Shown here: positions 61,091 to 64,000 of the stretch, piece after piece
How positions within the stretch are numbered: position 1 is the stretch's first letter
Layout: each line of letters opens with the position of its first letter
Assembly (NCBI RefSeq): GCF_002285285.1
Contig: NZ_NSJF01000004.1
Span: 186,001-250,000, forward strand
Direction of reading: 5' to 3'
DNA from: Vandammella animalimorsus
GTDB lineage: Bacteria > Pseudomonadota > Gammaproteobacteria > Burkholderiales > Burkholderiaceae_C
Length of the DNA stretch: 64,000 nucleotides
The notes under the pieces: generated by a model
The model's database searches: none
What the model saw: the letters and a program-made list of their open reading frames with translations, nothing else
Told to the model about the DNA's origin: nothing
Position numbers and translations under genes: made by a program

Positions 61091-61127
61091 AACGGCTGGT
61101 GGATGTGACTCCACCAGCCGTTTTTTT
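61091..61127 (+). terminator. Rho-independent terminator of fur
   Basis: CGGCTGGTGGA (61093-61103) pairs with TCCACCAGCCG (61110-61120), extended by AA/TT, followed by seven T (61121-61127). Confidence 0.92.
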
Positions 61128-61163
61128 CGTCTGCGTCATCAGCTGCGGCCGCTGCGCCGGCCA

Positions 61164-61967
61164 TCAGCAGGGCTGCAGGCTGCGACCGCCCATGTGACGC
61201 CCCATGTCGCGGCGCACAACTTCGCGGATGGCGTTGTAGTCCGGGAACTCGATGGTGTAGACCGTGGCCGGCTGGCGCTCGACCAGCACCTGCGTGCCGC
61301 CGATGCCGCGCTGCTCCAGATTGCGCTTTTGCTGCTCGGCGGCGCCCTCGGTGGAAAAACGCCCCAGCGAGAAGCCAGGCCCAGCAGAGGTGCTGCGCAG
61401 TCGCTCATAAGAGACGCCCTTGTTCTGCAGCTCACTGCGGCGCGCGCTGAGCACCAGCTCATCATTGACGCCGCCCCAGAACACCATCCAGCGCCCGCTT
61501 TGCGTGCTTTGCGTCAGCCGCCAATAACTTTGCGGCCAGCGCGCCAGCACGCCGCGCACGGGTTCAAGCTGCTCACTGCTGAACGGCCCCAGCGCCATGC
61601 ATTGCTTGGGCGGCGGGGGCTCGGCTGGTTTGTCCTGAGGCCGCTCTGGTGGTTTTTCTGGCGGCTTTTCCTGGGCGGGCTCGGCGGGCGGCTCAGGGGT
61701 TTGCACAGGAGCATCTGCCTGCGCTGCAGGCTCGGCAGCGGCGGGCTGCGGCTCAGCCTGGGCCACGGTCAGGGCCGGCGCTGGTTGAGGTGCAACGGCA
61801 GGCTTCTTCGGCGGCGGCGCCTGCAGCAACGCCACCGCATCGGCCCGGACTGTGGCGGCGGGCCCGGCGACGCCATCCTCTGCCACAGGCTTGGACCGAT
61901 GGAGTTGCGCCCAGCCAAAGTAGGTCAGGTTGGCCACAAGCAAAAAAACGATCAATGCGCGCAACAT
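61164..61967 (-). CDS. SPOR-domain inner-membrane protein
   Basis: 267 residues. One membrane helix at the N-terminus (LRALIVFLLVANLTYFGWAQL, 2-22) is followed by a long Pro/Ala/Glu-rich periplasmic spacer (about 30-125, with PPEKPPERPQDKP) and a SPOR-type domain (about 127-230: MALGPFSSEQLEPVRGVLA, GFSLGRFSTEGAAEQQKRNLEQRGI). SPOR domains bind denuded glycan strands at the division septum, so it may act in cell division. It lies 4 bp downstream of birA and is the last gene of the SET-birA-SPOR operon. Confidence 0.8.
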   Translation of the reverse strand: MLRALIVFLLVANLTYFGWAQLHRSKPVAEDGVAGPAATVRADAVALLQAPPPKKPAVAPQPAPALTVAQAEPQPAAAEPAAQADAPVQTPEPPAEPAQEKPPEKPPERPQDKPAEPPPPKQCMALGPFSSEQLEPVRGVLARWPQSYWRLTQSTQSGRWMVFWGGVNDELVLSARRSELQNKGVSYERLRSTSAGPGFSLGRFSTEGAAEQQKRNLEQRGIGGTQVLVERQPATVYTIEFPDYNAIREVVRRDMGRHMGGRSLQPC

Positions 61968-61971
61968 GGTC

Positions 61972-62946
61972 TCAGCGGCCAGCACAGGGCCGGGCCGGGG
62001 TGTCAGTGGGATTGGAAACGGGGGGCACAGACAGGCCTTGAGCCTGTGCCGGCACGGGGCGCACGCTGACTTCGCCGCTGCCCACTTCGAGCACCTGGCC
62101 CTGGCAATCGAGCAGCAGTTCGCCGGTGGCGCTCACACCCAAGCAAGTGCCGCTGCGGCCATCGCTGAGCGCCACCTGCCGCCCGGCCAGCAAGTCCCAG
62201 GCGGCAAAGGCCTGCCAGAAAGCGCCAAAGCCCTGCTGGTGGAATTGCTGCACCGCCGCCAGCAGCGCCGGCAGCAGCTGGCACAGCAGCGCCGGGCCAT
62301 GCGCAATCGGGCCCAGCCCAGGCAGCCATTGCGCCACGCCCACGGGGGGCACGGCGGCCTCAGGCACAGGCGGCGCCTGCAGATTCAGGCCGATGCCGAT
62401 CACGGCGTAGCGCGCGCCAGGAACAGTCGTCGCGCCAGGCGCAGCGCCGCCAGCCTGGGCGGCGGTTTCAATCAGAATGCCTGCCATCTTGCTACCCTGG
62501 CCAGCGGCATCGAGCAGCCAGACGTCGTTGGGCCACTTCAAGCCCAGGCGCAGTTGTGGCGCTGGCAGCGCGCCGTTTTGGCGCGCCCAATCGCTCAAGG
62601 CCGAGACCACGGCAATGCCCACGGCCAGCGACAGGCCCGACCAATCGCGCGGCGCCAACGGCAGGCCCAGGCTGAAGGTCAGCGCAGCGCCGGCCTGCGC
62701 CCCATCCTGCGGGGTGTGCCAGCGCTTGCCCATGCGACCGCGCCCAGCAGTTTGCTGCCCGGCCACCAGCACGCAAGGCGTGTGTTGGCCTTGCGCAGCG
62801 CGGCGCATCAATTCGGAGTTGGTGGAATCGATGCTGGGCAACCACTGCAGCTGCAGACCCGGCCAAGCGGCCTGGGCCACGTTGCGGGCATGGGCCAAGC
62901 TGCGGGCGTCCCAGTCGCGCAATGCGGCGGTACTGCTCTGGCTCAT
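61972..62946 (-). CDS. birA: Biotin--[acetyl-CoA-carboxylase] ligase
   Basis: 324 residues. The biotin-AMP loop GRGRMGKRW and the upstream IDSTNSELMRRA, plus LKWPNDVWL and KMAGILIET, are the BirA catalytic core; a small C-terminal SH3-like domain follows (GRSGTCLGVSATGELLLDCQGQVLEVGSGEVSVRP). There is no N-terminal winged helix, so it is a ligase without repressor function. A few low-complexity insertions (QAGGAAPGATTVPG) enlarge the core. The ATG overlaps the stop of the SET gene (ATGA). An open reading further upstream belongs to another frame of that gene. Confidence 0.92.
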   Translation of the reverse strand: MSQSSTAALRDWDARSLAHARNVAQAAWPGLQLQWLPSIDSTNSELMRRAAQGQHTPCVLVAGQQTAGRGRMGKRWHTPQDGAQAGAALTFSLGLPLAPRDWSGLSLAVGIAVVSALSDWARQNGALPAPQLRLGLKWPNDVWLLDAAGQGSKMAGILIETAAQAGGAAPGATTVPGARYAVIGIGLNLQAPPVPEAAVPPVGVAQWLPGLGPIAHGPALLCQLLPALLAAVQQFHQQGFGAFWQAFAAWDLLAGRQVALSDGRSGTCLGVSATGELLLDCQGQVLEVGSGEVSVRPVPAQAQGLSVPPVSNPTDTPARPCAGR

Positions 62947-63572
62947 GCGCGCCCCTCCGTGCTGCGGCGCTGGCGCTTCGGCTGCGGTTTGGCCTTGGCG
63001 CGCGCGCGGCGCGTCTTGAGCAGCGTGCCCCGGCACTGGGCGCTGCCGCACAGGCAGGCGTAGTCTTTCTTCAGCTCGGCCGTGAGCGGCTCGTCGATCT
63101 CCAGCGCGTAGTCGTAGAACAGTTCCTGCCCGGCCTCGATGGGCACGATGGCGACGATGAACACCCGGCCCTGCTCGTCCTCCTCGGTCTCGCAGTTGGG
63201 CTCGCAGGAGTGGTTGATCCAGCGCGCCGAGTTGCCCTGCACGCCGCCGTCGATGACCGGGCCTTGCTCGGTCTGGAAGTAAAAAGTGTGGCAAGGGTCG
63301 CCATCCTTGCGCGCATGGCGGCGCTGGGCTTCGCGCCAGCTGATGCGCTCGCCTTTGTATTCAAGGATGCGCTCGCCCGGCTCCAGATCGCGCAGCGCGT
63401 ACACGCCCTTGCCATGAATGCCCGAGCGGCGCACCTGAGTTTTGCGCCCGCTGTGGCGGGGCGCGTCAGCGGCCGCCTCGGCACTGGCAGCGGCTGCGGC
63501 GCCAGCACGGGCGCGGCGCGGCGCGCGGGCCTGTGGTGCATGGGGCGCTGGGCCTGGCGCGGATTGGGCCAT
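62943..63572 (-). CDS. SET-domain protein-lysine methyltransferase-like protein
   Basis: 209 residues. A basic Ala/Arg/Pro-rich N-terminus (1-50) precedes a complete SET domain: VRRSGIHGKGVYALRDLEPGERILEYKGERIS, then ARWINHSCEPNCETEEDEQGRVFIVAIVPIEAGQELFYDYALE, where NHSCEPNC and the YDY-type Tyr form the AdoMet and lysine channel. A post-SET Cys cluster follows (YACLCGSAQCRG) and a basic tail (RRARAKAKPQPKRQRR). SET proteins are less usual in bacteria; the substrate is unknown, with histone-like or ribosomal proteins as guesses. It leads an operon with birA. A TACAAT box lies upstream at 63690-63695 (minus strand). Confidence 0.88.
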   Translation of the reverse strand: MAQSAPGPAPHAPQARAPRRARAGAAAAASAEAAADAPRHSGRKTQVRRSGIHGKGVYALRDLEPGERILEYKGERISWREAQRRHARKDGDPCHTFYFQTEQGPVIDGGVQGNSARWINHSCEPNCETEEDEQGRVFIVAIVPIEAGQELFYDYALEIDEPLTAELKKDYACLCGSAQCRGTLLKTRRARAKAKPQPKRQRRSTEGRA

Positions 63573-63840
63573 GGTGCGTAAAAACTCTGTTACCGTATAA
63601 AAAAGATCGGGCGATGCAGCAGCATTGCCGGCTTGGCTGCCCGCCATGGGCGCTGCGCCGCAGCCATTGCCCGCCGACTCCGACGCGCGATTGTAGAGGG
63701 GCTGGGCTGGTGCCAGCCAAGGCACAGGCCCTGCCCCGCCAAGCCCTAGCTCTATGCCGCCATTGGCGCCGCACCTGAGCGCCGTGTGCGCCGTCGCCCG
63801 CCAGCCCCTTGCCGCCTGCCCACCGATCACAAGAGACCAA

Positions 63841-64000
63841 ATGTCCAAATCCCTGGTCATTGCCGAGAAACCTTCCGTCGCCCAAGACATCGTGCGCGCC
63901 CTCACCCCGGTGGCGGGCGCTTTTGCCAAGCACGAGGACTATTTCGAGAACGATCGCTACATCGTCACCAGCGCCGTGGGCCATCTGGTGGAAATCCAGG
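63841..64000 (+). CDS. topB: DNA topoisomerase III (5' part only)
   Basis: The window ends after 53 codons. The opening [20 protein letters not shown], followed by [19 protein letters not shown], is the Toprim start of topoisomerase III (TopB), with the catalytic Glu in IAEKPSVA. TopB is a type IA enzyme that decatenates replication intermediates. It is divergent from the SET gene across 268 bp. Confidence 0.9.
   Translation, partial: MSKSLVIAEKPSVAQDIVRALTPVAGAFAKHEDYFENDRYIVTSAVGHLVEIQ

Noticed and set aside
61972-63294. 440-codon birA with N-terminal DNA-binding domain
   Set aside because: The extra N-terminus is an out-of-frame reading of the SET gene, not a winged helix; the ATGA overlap at 62943-62946 supports the shorter form.

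Overview
The window looks like chromosomal DNA of a high-GC betaproteobacterium of the Burkholderiales, most likely Comamonadaceae. The evidence is the gene content and order: argJ followed by a DUF815 ATPase and a mutT-type gene; engB divergent from resB/ccsA; fur divergent from bamE; and a pilGHIJ-chpA chemosensory operon. The placement is inferred from protein character and synteny only. No rRNA or tRNA gene was seen.

Layout. 1-8.3 kb: a truncated substrate-binding protein gene, a drug/metabolite exporter, lon with a sigma32-like promoter, apaH, glnS and a small two-gene operon. 8.4-14.2 kb: a LysR gene, a tightly packed argJ-ATPase-Nudix run, a membrane-anchored aspartic protease, and the remains of a branched-chain amino-acid (liv) ABC operon in which livG has lost its N-terminal half and livF is intact. 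14.3-16.5 kb: a CysB-like regulator, a candidate structured small RNA in an otherwise empty gap, and a DUF1841 gene. 16.5-27.2 kb: the type IV pilus chemosensory operon pilG-pilH-pilI-pilJ-chpA, all on the minus strand. 27.7-33.9 kb: bactofilin, an outer-membrane protein, engB, and the resB-ccsA cytochrome c maturation pair.

34.1-39.0 kb is a foreign island. It lies between the convergent genes ccsA and lysE. It is flanked by a 222-bp direct repeat that carries the 3' ends of both genes. It holds a four-gene AT-rich operon with overlapping or closely spaced genes (FAD oxidoreductase, beta-helix protein, aldo/keto reductase, permease). Its right edge is a decayed IS481-type transposase. This cassette is the best candidate for an undescribed small-molecule system.

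39.1-64 kb returns to core genes: a lysE exporter with divergent lysR, mltA, an OmpA-family lipoprotein, yhdP, glnE, a Tim44-domain protein, a Sel1/TPR-like secreted protein, an RhlE-type helicase, dsbA, a GlcD-type FAD dehydrogenase with a HAD phosphatase, bamE-dapB, fur, a SET methyltransferase-birA-SPOR operon, and the start of topB.

A second theme is a dispersed repeat with terminal inverted ends. Two full copies of about 170 bp and several half or miniature copies are present. Three copies begin exactly at the stop codon of the preceding gene (glnS, yhdP, glnE), so the repeat end supplies or abuts the stop codon.
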